In this document: piece after piece, positions 1 to 5,067 of the stretch
Layout: every line of letters begins with the position of its first letter
Position numbering within the stretch: the first letter of the stretch is position 1
Assembly (NCBI GenBank): GCA_021820785.1
Contig: JAKADE010000255.1
Span: 1 to 5,067 of the forward strand
Origin: Pseudomonadota bacterium
Lineage (GTDB): Bacteria > Pseudomonadota > Gammaproteobacteria > Steroidobacterales > Steroidobacteraceae
Direction of reading: 5' to 3'
DNA: 5,067 bases
Notes under the pieces: generated by a model
Database searches by the model: none
Told to the model about the DNA's origin: nothing
What the model saw: the letters and a program-made list of their open reading frames with translations, nothing else
Position numbers and translations under genes: made by a program

Positions 1-188
1 AGACCGGCTCGCTTCCCTGGGCGGTCACGTTCAGCTACGGACGGGCGCTGCAGGAGACGGCGCTGGCCGCCTGGGGCGGACGCAGCGCGGACTTCAAGGC
101 CGGTCAGCAGGAGTTCCTGCGCCGCGCCAGGCTCAATGCGCTCGCCAGCACCGGCCGCTACTCGACCGACCTGGAGCGCGCCGCCTGA
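1..188 (+). CDS. Class I fructose-bisphosphate aldolase, C-terminal fragment
   Basis: This is the last 61 codons of a gene that starts before the window; the reading frame begins at base 3 and ends with TGA at 186-188. The family cleaves fructose 1,6-bisphosphate into glyceraldehyde 3-phosphate and dihydroxyacetone phosphate through a Schiff-base lysine, in cytoplasmic glycolysis and gluconeogenesis. Visible near the start is the family motif TFSYGRALQ, preceded by LPW. Its arginine (visible residue 14) matches the phosphate-binding arginine of class I aldolases (Arg303 in the muscle enzyme). A later RARLNALASTGRY stretch is also typical of the C-terminal helix. The Schiff-base lysine lies outside the window, so catalytic competence cannot be judged. 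The gene ends 32 nt before mlaF on the same strand, with no clear terminator between them, so readthrough into the mla operon is possible. The family call is firm; the exact symbol is left open because naming varies. Confidence 0.9.
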   Translation, partial: TGSLPWAVTFSYGRALQETALAAWGGRSADFKAGQQEFLRRARLNALASTGRYSTDLERAA

Positions 189-203
189 ACCGGCGGAGCA
201 GCG

Positions 204-209
204 AGGAGG
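204..209 (+). promoter_or_regulatory. Ribosome binding site of mlaF
   Basis: A full AGGAGG lies 11 nt before the GTG at 221. It supports this GTG as the mlaF start, as no ATG is available near the expected N-terminus. The surrounding 32-nt gap (189-220) shows no recognisable promoter. Confidence 0.7.
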
Positions 210-220
210 CAGGGACCCGC

Positions 221-1057
221 GTGAGTGAATCAGCAAGCGCCGCGGCGCAAGCGCCGGCCGACGCGGTCATCGATGTGCGCGGCGTGCACTACGCCGTCGA
301 CGGCCGGCCCATTTTCTCCGGACTCGACATCGCGGCGCGCCGCGGGCTGATCACCGCGGTGATGGGACCGAGCGGCACGGGCAAGACGACCCTGCTGCGC
401 CTGATCACCGGGCAGATCTACGCCGACCGCGGCGTAGTGTCGGTGTTCGGCCAGGACGTCGGCACGCTCGGCAGCCGCGAGCTCTATGCCACGCGCCAGC
501 GCATGGGCATGCTGTTCCAGAACGGTGCGCTGCTGACGGACATCGACGTGTTCGAGAACGTCGCGTTCCCGGTGCGCGAGCACACCGATCTGCCCGAACC
601 GCTGATCCGCAACCTGGTGCTGACGAAGCTCGAGGCGGTCGGCCTGCGCGGTGCGGCGCACCTGATGCCCGGGGAGCTCTCCGGCGGCATGGCGCGACGC
701 GTCGCGCTCGCCAGAGCGATCGTCATGGATCCGGAAGTGCTGATCTACGATGAGCCGTTCGTCGGGCTCGATCCGATCTCCCTCGGGGTGATCCTGCGGC
801 TGATCAAGCAGATGAACGATGCGCTGAAGATCACGAGCATCGTGGTGTCCCACGACGTGCACGAGATCGAGACCATCGCCGATTACAGCTACCTGCTCTC
901 CGAGGGCCGGGTGGTCGCCTCGGGCACCCCGGCGGAGCTCGCCCGCAGCGACGCCCCCACGGTGCGCCAGTTCATGACCGGCGGTGCCGAGGGTCCGGTG
1001 CGCTTTCATTACCCGGCGGAAGATTACGCCGCGCAACTGCTGGAGAGCCCGCGATGA
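221..1057 (+). CDS. mlaF: MlaF, ATPase of the Mla phospholipid ABC transporter
   Basis: MlaF is the cytoplasmic ATP-hydrolysing subunit of the inner-membrane MlaFEDB complex, which moves phospholipid between the inner membrane and MlaC to keep the outer membrane asymmetric. All ABC motifs are present: Walker A GPSGTGKT at residues 49-56, Q-loop Gln100, signature LSGGM at 153-157, Walker B VLIYDE at 173-178 with catalytic Glu178, D-loop GLD at 182-184 and switch His211. At 278 aa it is close to the usual length (about 270). An Ala-rich stretch of some 15 residues precedes the first conserved beta strand. The C-terminal tail after about residue 240 corresponds to the part that in E. coli MlaF contacts the neighbouring MlaF and MlaB. 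The start is GTG, chosen from the AGGAGG upstream. The stop overlaps the mlaE start by 4 nt (ATGA). Other MCE-type ABC ATPases look similar, but the E-D-C-B genes that follow settle the identity. Confidence 0.96.
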   Translation: MSESASAAAQAPADAVIDVRGVHYAVDGRPIFSGLDIAARRGLITAVMGPSGTGKTTLLRLITGQIYADRGVVSVFGQDVGTLGSRELYATRQRMGMLFQNGALLTDIDVFENVAFPVREHTDLPEPLIRNLVLTKLEAVGLRGAAHLMPGELSGGMARRVALARAIVMDPEVLIYDEPFVGLDPISLGVILRLIKQMNDALKITSIVVSHDVHEIETIADYSYLLSEGRVVASGTPAELARSDAPTVRQFMTGGAEGPVRFHYPAEDYAAQLLESPR

Positions 1058-1815
1058 GCGCTGCATCCAAGGCCGGAGTGATGGAGGCGGTGCGCAAGAC
1101 CGGTGTGACCGGGCTGTTCTTCGTGCGGCTGCTGGGGGCGTGCATCCCGGCGCTCGCCCGCCCGAAGCTCATCGTCGCGCAGATCTACAATGCCGGCGCC
1201 CGCTCGCTCATCATCATCATGCTCTCGGGACTGTTCACCGGCATGGTGCTCGGGCTGCAGGGCTACGAGCTGCTCAATCGCTTCGGGGCCACCGAGGCAC
1301 TCGGCACGGCCGCGGCGCTCGCGCTGCTGAAGGAGCTCGGGCCGGTGCTGACGGCGCTGCTGTTCGCCGGCCGGGCCGGCACCGCACTGACCTCGGAAAT
1401 CGGTCTGATGCGCGCCACCGACCAGCTCACCGCCATGGAAGTCATGGCGGTCGATCCGCTGCGCTACGTGGCCGCGCCGCGCTTCCTCGGCGGCCTGATC
1501 GCCATGCCGCTGCTGACCGCGATTTTCAACGTCATCGGGCTCTACGGGGCGCAGCTGATCGGCGTGCAGATGCTCGGCGTCGATCACGGCACGTTCTGGT
1601 CGCAGACCCAGAGCGCGGTCGCCTTGAAGGATGTGACCGAAGGGATCGTCAAGAGCGTGGTGTTCGGCGCCGTCGTCAGTCTCATCGCGGTCAACGAGGG
1701 CTATCACGCCGATCCGACCGCCGAGGGCGTGGGCCTTGCGACCACCCGTACGGTGGTGGCCTCCTCGGTGATGACGCTCCTGCTCGATTACGTGCTGACC
1801 GCCGCATTCATGTAA
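1054..1815 (+). CDS. mlaE: MlaE, permease of the Mla phospholipid transporter
   Basis: MlaE is the inner-membrane permease of MlaFEDB and forms the lipid path between the MlaF ATPases and the MlaD ring. The 253-aa protein (about 260 in E. coli) has the MlaE/DUF140 pattern: an amphipathic N-terminal region (about 1-45), a hydrophobic segment around 50-70, the conserved ELGPVLTALL at 94-103 followed by AGRAGTAL (105-112), and a cytoplasmic coupling-helix region SEIGLMRATDQLTAMEVM at 114-131. Then come VDPLRYVAAPR and hydrophobic segments to the C-terminus. The usual family version of the coupling region reads TEQIDAL; here it is TDQLTAM, a conservative variation. Translation appears coupled to mlaF through the ATGA overlap, and GGAGA at 1042-1046 is a ribosome binding site about 7 nt upstream. 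It ends 16 nt before mlaD. Confidence 0.96.
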   Translation: MSAASKAGVMEAVRKTGVTGLFFVRLLGACIPALARPKLIVAQIYNAGARSLIIIMLSGLFTGMVLGLQGYELLNRFGATEALGTAAALALLKELGPVLTALLFAGRAGTALTSEIGLMRATDQLTAMEVMAVDPLRYVAAPRFLGGLIAMPLLTAIFNVIGLYGAQLIGVQMLGVDHGTFWSQTQSAVALKDVTEGIVKSVVFGAVVSLIAVNEGYHADPTAEGVGLATTRTVVASSVMTLLLDYVLTAAFM

Positions 1816-1831
1816 GAGGATTTTTTCAGCC

Positions 1832-2344
1832 ATGCGCGCCAATCGCTCATTAGAAATCGGAACGGGCCTGTTCGTGCTGCTCGGGCTCGCGGCGCTGCTG
1901 TTTCTCAGCATGCAGCTGCCCACCAACGGCCTGAAGTTCAGCTTCAGCAAACCGGTCGGCTACCCCGTGACCGCACAGTTCGACAACATCGGCAGCCTCA
2001 AGGTCGGCGCCCCGGTGCGCATGGCCGGCGTGCGCATCGGGCAGGTGACCCGGATCGACTTCGACACCAATACCGAGCGGGCCAAGGTGTGGCTGCTCAT
2101 CAACCCGCATTTCAACCAGATCCCGATGGACAGCTCCGCGAGCATCGACACCGAGGGGCTGCTCGGCGGGCAGTACATCAGCATCAGCCCGGGCGGCATG
2201 CCGACCTATCTGAAGGCCGGCAGCGAGATCATCCAGACGCAGTCCGCGCTCGTGCTCGAGAACCTGATCAACAAGTTTTTTGCAAACTTCGCCAGCAAGA
2301 GCGGCTCGAAGAGCTCGGGCGGCGGAGCAAAGGAGCAGAAGTGA
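1832..2344 (+). CDS. mlaD: MlaD, MCE-domain ring protein of the Mla transporter
   Basis: MlaD is anchored in the inner membrane by one N-terminal helix and forms a periplasmic hexameric ring through which phospholipid passes between MlaE and MlaC. The 170-aa product (183 in E. coli) begins with a short basic stretch, a membrane helix at about 9-28, and one MCE domain at about 46-122 containing the characteristic FDNIGSLKVGAPVRMAGVRI (50-69). GLLGGQYI at 109-116 matches the pore loop; Leu110-Leu111 line up with the hydrophobic gate leucines of E. coli MlaD. A hydrophobic helix follows (about 138-153), then a flexible Ser/Gly/Lys-rich tail. A single MCE domain and the operon position separate it from multi-domain PqiB/YebT (LetB) proteins. 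The ribosome binding site is AAGAGGA at 1814-1820, overlapping the mlaE stop. The stop shares one base with the mlaC start. Confidence 0.96.
   Translation: MRANRSLEIGTGLFVLLGLAALLFLSMQLPTNGLKFSFSKPVGYPVTAQFDNIGSLKVGAPVRMAGVRIGQVTRIDFDTNTERAKVWLLINPHFNQIPMDSSASIDTEGLLGGQYISISPGGMPTYLKAGSEIIQTQSALVLENLINKFFANFASKSGSKSSGGGAKEQK
2329..2335 (+). promoter_or_regulatory. Ribosome binding site of mlaC
   Basis: AAAGGAG lies inside the last codons of mlaD, 8 nt before the ATG at 2344. It fixes the mlaC start. The same frame is open upstream as far as an ATG at 2089, but that extension only overlaps mlaD and has no signal peptide. A GTG at 2341 directly precedes the ATG in frame and would add one residue. 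Confidence 0.7.
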
Positions 2345-2991
2345 TGAAAGCCGTGACCCTGATCGCCGTGGCCGCCCTGGCCGGTCCGCCGATGCTTGCG
2401 CCTGCGGCGTACGCCGCGCCCAGCCAGACGGCGGCGTTCGAGCAGCCCTCGCAGATGATCCAGTCGGTGGCCAATCAGATGCTCCAGGCGCTGAACGGAC
2501 ATCGCGCCGAGCTGCGCGGCCATCCGCAGAAGATCGAGGCGATCGTCAACAAGTACCTGGTGCCGCACTTCGATGCCCAGCTCGCCGCGGACCTGGTGCT
2601 CGGCCGGTACGGTCGCACTGCGACCGCCGAGCAGAAGGATCGCTTCATCCAGGCGTTCAAGGACTCGATGGTCAAGAACTACGGTGCGGCGCTCCTCGAG
2701 TTCCACTCGAACATGCTCACGGTTTACCCGACGCACGTGAAGCCCGGCACCAAGGTCGCCACCGTGCGCACGGTGTTCAAGCGCGCCAACGGCTCGACGA
2801 TCCCGGTGCTGTTCTACGTGTACATGACCCCGTCGGGGTGGCAGGCGTTCGACCTCAATGTCGAAGGCATCAGCTATGTCACGAGCTACCGCGCCGAGCT
2901 CGGTCCGCAGATCCAGCAGCACGGACTCGATGCCGTCATCCAGCGGCTGCAGGCCGGTGAGAAGCCGGCCGCGCTGCAGAAGAAGCCCTGA
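2344..2991 (+). CDS. mlaC: MlaC, periplasmic phospholipid shuttle
   Basis: MlaC is the soluble periplasmic carrier that ferries phospholipid between the outer-membrane MlaA complex and inner-membrane MlaFEDB. The 215-aa precursor (211 in E. coli) begins with a Sec signal peptide: MK, a hydrophobic core to about residue 20, and an AYA|A-type cleavage site near residue 24. The mature part shows the MlaC (Tgt2/Ttg2D) pattern: a helical region with VNKYLVPHFD at 68-77, then LGRYGRTATAEQKDRFIQAF (86-105) and a beta-rich C-terminal half with YVYMTPSGWQAFDLNVEGIS, which builds the lipid cavity. The start was set at the ATG with the AAAGGAG site 8 nt upstream and the immediate signal peptide. It overlaps the mlaD stop by one base, and mlaB follows after 8 nt. 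The long C-terminal tail rich in Gln/Lys/Ala is not conserved in the family as I know it. Confidence 0.96.
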   Translation: MKAVTLIAVAALAGPPMLAPAAYAAPSQTAAFEQPSQMIQSVANQMLQALNGHRAELRGHPQKIEAIVNKYLVPHFDAQLAADLVLGRYGRTATAEQKDRFIQAFKDSMVKNYGAALLEFHSNMLTVYPTHVKPGTKVATVRTVFKRANGSTIPVLFYVYMTPSGWQAFDLNVEGISYVTSYRAELGPQIQQHGLDAVIQRLQAGEKPAALQKKP

Positions 2992-2999
2992 GCGCACCG

Positions 3000-3332
3000 A
3001 TGGCCACCGGCGCCAGCGAATCGAAGGAGGGGGCGTTCGAGTTCGCCGTGAGCTCCCCGGAGCGCTGCACGGCGCGCGGGGCGCTGACGTTCGCCACCGC
3101 CAAGCGCGCCCGTACCCTCGGGCTCAATGCCCAGCGCGCGGCGGCGAAGTCATTCGTCATCGACTGCGGGGACATCAGTCAGGCCGACAGTGCCGGACTC
3201 GCGGTGCTGCTCGACTGGCTCGCCGAGGCGCGCCGTGCGGGCAAGGCACTGCATTTCGAACGCTTGCCCGAGGGCCTGCTGCGCCTGGCGCGCATCAGTG
3301 CCGTCGACGGGATGCTGCAGCAGGGCGTCTGA
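3000..3332 (+). CDS. mlaB: MlaB, STAS-domain subunit of the Mla transporter
   Basis: MlaB is a small cytoplasmic STAS-domain protein that binds MlaF and is needed for assembly and activity of MlaFEDB. The 110-aa product (97 in E. coli) has the STAS order: strands in the first 35 residues, a helix, the strand FVIDCGDI at 52-59, then QADSAGLAVLLDWL at 61-74 and a closing strand KALHFERLP plus a final helix. Ser64 sits where E. coli MlaB has Thr52, a residue needed for its function; a hydroxyl residue is thus kept, and Ser is also the usual residue in anti-sigma antagonist STAS proteins. The ATG at 3000 has only a weak upstream purine stretch (AGAAGAAG at 2979-2986) and lies 8 nt after mlaC, so translation may be coupled. 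The next possible in-frame start, GTG 3048, would cut into the first strand. The TGA stop lies inside a hairpin. Confidence 0.93.
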   Translation: MATGASESKEGAFEFAVSSPERCTARGALTFATAKRARTLGLNAQRAAAKSFVIDCGDISQADSAGLAVLLDWLAEARRAGKALHFERLPEGLLRLARISAVDGMLQQGV

Positions 3333-3355
3333 GGCCGCGCGCTCGCGCGGCCTCA
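3330..3355. terminator. Hairpin between convergent mlaB and mlaA, possible bidirectional terminator
   Basis: A perfect inverted repeat forms an 11-bp GC-rich stem (3330-3340 with 3345-3355) around the 4-nt loop GCTC. The left arm begins with the mlaB TGA stop. No T-run follows on either strand, so it is not a textbook intrinsic terminator. It lies in the only gap (39 nt) between two converging genes, 16 nt beyond the mlaA stop, and could end transcripts or protect 3' ends from both sides. The structure is seen; the role is inferred. Confidence 0.6.
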
Positions 3356-3371
3356 CCTGTCCCCAGGGCGG

Positions 3372-4118
3372 TCAGTTGCCGCCGTTCTGCAGCTGCTTCA
3401 GTTCCTCTTCCGCCGCGTTCTCCTTCGCCTCGCCCTTGACCATGTACTCCCGCTGCGACAGATACGCATGGCGGGCGAACGTGTACGGATCGAGCGACTG
3501 CCTGATCAGGCGAATCGTCGGCTGCATCTCGGCGTCCGTGTTGAGCAGCCCCGCACCGCGGGTGCCCCAGTCGGCCCAGGTGTTCTGCACGTAGTGCACC
3601 GGATCGGTGTATTCGGCAGGGACCATGCCGAGCGCATCGCGCACATCCGAGGGGCCGAGGAACGGCAGCACCAGATACGGTCCGGTGCCGACTCCCCACT
3701 TGCCGAAGGTCTGCCCGAAGTCGCGATCCTCCGGCGGCAGGTCCATGTGCGAGGCCGGATTGAACAGTCCGCCGATGCCGAGCGTCGAATTGACGATGAA
3801 GCGCCCCGAATCGCGCACGAAGTCCTTCAGCTGTCCCTGCAGCAGCGCGTTCACGATCACGGTCGGGTAGCTGAGGTTGGCGAAGAAGTTGCTGATCCCG
3901 GTGCGCAGCGGGTGCGGCACCACACGCACGTACGTGCGGGCCACCGGAGAGGCGACGTGCTGGTAGAACTGCATGTCGAAGTGGAAGGTCGCACGGTTCA
4001 TCCGCTGCCAGGGATCGCGCGGGTCGCGCTCGGCACGCGGCACTGCGGCGCAGCCGAACAGCGTCAGCGAGGCGAGGGTCAGGGTCAGAAGCGCGATTTT
4101 CTTGCCGGTTTTTTCCAT
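3372..4118 (-). CDS. mlaA: MlaA (VacJ), outer-membrane lipoprotein of the Mla pathway
   Basis: MlaA sits in the outer membrane, usually with a porin trimer, and forms a channel that removes phospholipids from the outer leaflet and passes them to MlaC. The 248-aa precursor (251 in E. coli) has a lipoprotein signal peptide: MEKTGKK, a hydrophobic core and LFGC with Cys23 as the lipidation site. Phe at -2 is a mild departure from the usual lipobox. Ala24 at +2 fits sorting to the outer membrane. Family motifs follow in order: DPWQRMNR (35-42), NFFANLSYPTVIVNALLQGQ (77-96), NSTLGIGGLF (110-119), DFGQTFGKWGVGTGPYLVLP (133-152) and LGPSDVRD (154-161). The frame is open to an ATG at 4148, but that codon lies in the candidate -10 element and would add ten residues before the signal peptide, so 4118 is preferred. 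A GGA at 4127-4125 is a weak ribosome binding site. The gene faces the other mla genes end to end. Confidence 0.94.
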   Translation of the reverse strand: MEKTGKKIALLTLTLASLTLFGCAAVPRAERDPRDPWQRMNRATFHFDMQFYQHVASPVARTYVRVVPHPLRTGISNFFANLSYPTVIVNALLQGQLKDFVRDSGRFIVNSTLGIGGLFNPASHMDLPPEDRDFGQTFGKWGVGTGPYLVLPFLGPSDVRDALGMVPAEYTDPVHYVQNTWADWGTRGAGLLNTDAEMQPTIRLIRQSLDPYTFARHAYLSQREYMVKGEAKENAAEEELKQLQNGGN

Positions 4119-4146
4119 GACGTATCCGTGCGCGATGTAGATGCGC

Positions 4147-4155
4147 ATTGTATCA
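4147..4155 (-). promoter_or_regulatory. Candidate extended -10 promoter of mlaA
   Basis: On the minus strand this reads TGA-TACAAT, a TGN extended -10 joined to a hexamer one base from TATAAT. It sits in an AT-richer patch of an otherwise very GC-rich region. No good -35 is seen at 17 nt (the bases there are CCGGGA), which extended -10 promoters can tolerate. A start about 7 nt downstream, near 4140, would give a leader of roughly 20 nt before the ATG at 4118. Confidence 0.5.
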
Positions 4156-4186
4156 GCCCAATGATCCGGTCCCGGCGCCGCCCCGC

Positions 4187-4206
4187 AGGCGGCCCGCCGG
4201 CCGCCT
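4187..4206 (-). terminator. Hairpin at the end of the bepA-like gene
   Basis: A perfect 8-bp stem, AGGCGGCC with GGCCGCCT, encloses a 4-nt loop. On the minus strand the left arm begins with the last two bases of the TAG stop of the protease gene. No T-run follows; the next bases are GCGGGGCGG. It could act as a terminator or 3' end stabiliser separating this gene from the mlaA promoter 32 nt further on. The structure is seen; the role is inferred. Confidence 0.45.
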
Positions 4207-5067
4207 AACTCCGGTGTCGCGCCTCGGCGCGCTCCAGGTAATCCTTCACTTCCTTCATGCGCGCGCTGATGCGCTGGCGTTGTACGTAATTGAGATTCGG
4301 CATCGAGAGGGCGATCTGGTACTGCTTGATGGCGAGCGGCAGGTTGCCCTGGCGGAGCTGGTATTCGCCCATGTAGTAGTACGCATCGCCGAGATCACCG
4401 GCCGCGCTCGCCGCGCGCGCCGTGAGTTCGATCTCGCGCGGGGTGGGATCGACCAGGTTGAACAGGTTCAGCAGCATGCGGTGCGCCTGCGCGTCCTTGT
4501 GGTCGAGCATCAGAGTCTGCGCATAGCGCACGGTGACCGGCACGTTCAGCGGGAAGAGTCGCTTGGCGATGGCGAACGTGGCGAGTGCCTGGTGCATCTC
4601 CCCGGCCTGCGCCTGCGCCTGGCCGAGCGCGGTGTAGAGCAGGTGCAAATCCGGATGTGCCGCGAGCAGCCTGGCGAATACGCGCACCGCCCGGTGCGCG
4701 TGACCGGCGCGCATCAGTGCCAGCCCGTAGCCGTATTCGACGCCGATCCCGTCGTGGCCGCGTGCGATGCGCCCGGTGTAGTAGCGCACCAGGTTCTCGG
4801 AGGAGGGCGCGGTAAGCACGCGCACGCGCTCCTTGATGATGTAGTAATCCGGGGAGCTGGTGTTCGGTGCGGGCGGAAACTGCGCTGCGCGTGCCCGGGC
4901 CTGGGCGATGCGGTCGACGGTGATCGGATGGCCGATCAGCACCGCCGGCACCCAGCTGTCCTGGATGCCCTCCAGGCGCATCATCTTCTGGAAGATGTCG
5001 GCCATCGCCTCGGGGTCGAAGCCGGCGGCCGCCAGATACTCGATGCCGACGCGGTCGGCTTCCTCCT
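4205..5067 (-). CDS. bepA: BepA/YfgC-like periplasmic M48 metalloprotease with TPR repeats, C-terminal part
   Basis: The visible 286 residues continue off the window on their N-terminal side, so the signal peptide and HExxH zinc motif are not seen. In E. coli, BepA is a periplasmic zinc protease and chaperone (487 aa) that promotes LptD assembly and degrades stalled outer-membrane proteins. The fragment begins EEADRVGIEYLAAAGFDPEAM, the M48 region just after the third zinc ligand. The codon cut by the window edge ends in AG, compatible with GAG for that glutamate. GHPITVDRIAQAR (visible residues 45-57) carries His46, which lines up with the autoinhibitory His246 of E. coli BepA. After a DYYIIKERVRVL stretch come about four TPR-like helix pairs (roughly 110-138, 141-174, 176-208, 215-256) and a basic C-terminal helix. 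The ATG at 5005 is internal, not a start. Another M48/TPR family such as LoiP-type proteins is less likely because of the long TPR tail. Confidence 0.88.
   Translation of the reverse strand, partial: EEADRVGIEYLAAAGFDPEAMADIFQKMMRLEGIQDSWVPAVLIGHPITVDRIAQARARAAQFPPAPNTSSPDYYIIKERVRVLTAPSSENLVRYYTGRIARGHDGIGVEYGYGLALMRAGHAHRAVRVFARLLAAHPDLHLLYTALGQAQAQAGEMHQALATFAIAKRLFPLNVPVTVRYAQTLMLDHKDAQAHRMLLNLFNLVDPTPREIELTARAASAAGDLGDAYYYMGEYQLRQGNLPLAIKQYQIALSMPNLNYVQRQRISARMKEVKDYLERAEARHRS

Noticed and set aside
1821..1826. Run of six T between mlaE and mlaD as a possible terminator
   Set aside because: No hairpin precedes it; it is the spacer between the mlaD ribosome binding site and its ATG.
984..1853. 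Plus-strand open frame of 289 codons overlapping mlaE
   Set aside because: It is the out-of-frame shadow of mlaE, Arg/Ala/Gly-rich and without motifs. mlaE in the other frame carries all family signatures.
1024..1950. Long open frame on the minus strand (308 codons) opposite mlaE and the mlaD start; a similar one at 230-1066 opposite mlaF
   Set aside because: Products are rich in His, Arg, Gly and Glu with no recognisable domain, as expected for antisense frames of GC-rich genes. The sense strand codes for clear, conserved Mla proteins.
2276..2281. Run of six T near the end of mlaD
   Set aside because: It encodes Lys-Phe-Phe in the conserved C-terminal helix and has no stem before it.
2089..2343. 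In-frame upstream extension of mlaC to an ATG at 2089
   Set aside because: It would overlap half of mlaD and bury the signal peptide inside the protein. The ATG at 2344 has a good ribosome binding site.
3024..3030. Perfect AAGGAGG inside the first codons of mlaB
   Set aside because: The next start-like codon in frame, GTG at 3048, is 17 nt away, too far, and starting there would trim the first STAS strand. It probably just encodes Lys-Glu-Gly.
3468..4208. Plus-strand frame of 246 codons opposite mlaA
   Set aside because: Its composition is that of an antisense shadow, whereas the minus strand encodes a full-length MlaA with signal peptide and family motifs.

Overview
The window is ordinary chromosomal DNA from a GC-rich Gram-negative bacterium. 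It holds seven genes, with little intergenic space and no mobile elements, CRISPR or RNA genes that I can see. The Mla lipid-transport genes in the order F-E-D-C-B, a BepA-type protease and the overall GC-rich codon use suggest a proteobacterium, most likely a GC-rich gammaproteobacterium. The genus cannot be read from the sequence alone.

Layout. At 1-188 (+) is the C-terminal end of a class I fructose-bisphosphate aldolase. From 221 to 3332 (+) runs a compact operon, mlaF-mlaE-mlaD-mlaC-mlaB. Its junctions are 4-nt or 1-nt start/stop overlaps or gaps of 8-16 nt. At 3330-3355 a perfect hairpin closes the operon and also lies just beyond the end of the convergent mlaA gene. mlaA (lipoprotein) occupies 3372-4118 (-) and has its own candidate extended -10 promoter at 4147-4155. 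At 4205-5067 (-) is the C-terminal part of a BepA/YfgC-like M48 metalloprotease with TPR repeats; its catalytic HExxH part lies outside the window. No stretch above 300 bases lacks a gene.

How the genes work together. MlaA sits in the outer membrane and takes phospholipids out of its outer leaflet. MlaC carries them through the periplasm. The inner-membrane complex MlaFEDB (ATPase, permease, MCE ring, STAS subunit) exchanges lipid with MlaC. BepA-type proteases handle quality control of outer-membrane proteins such as LptD. The right two thirds of the window is therefore an outer-membrane homeostasis cluster, while the aldolase is a metabolic neighbour with no obvious functional link.

I found no undescribed system. 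The points worth a second look are modest: mlaA is detached from and convergent with its partner operon; two perfect hairpins each swallow a stop codon; the mlaA start should be moved downstream on promoter evidence; and bepA and mlaA are adjacent.
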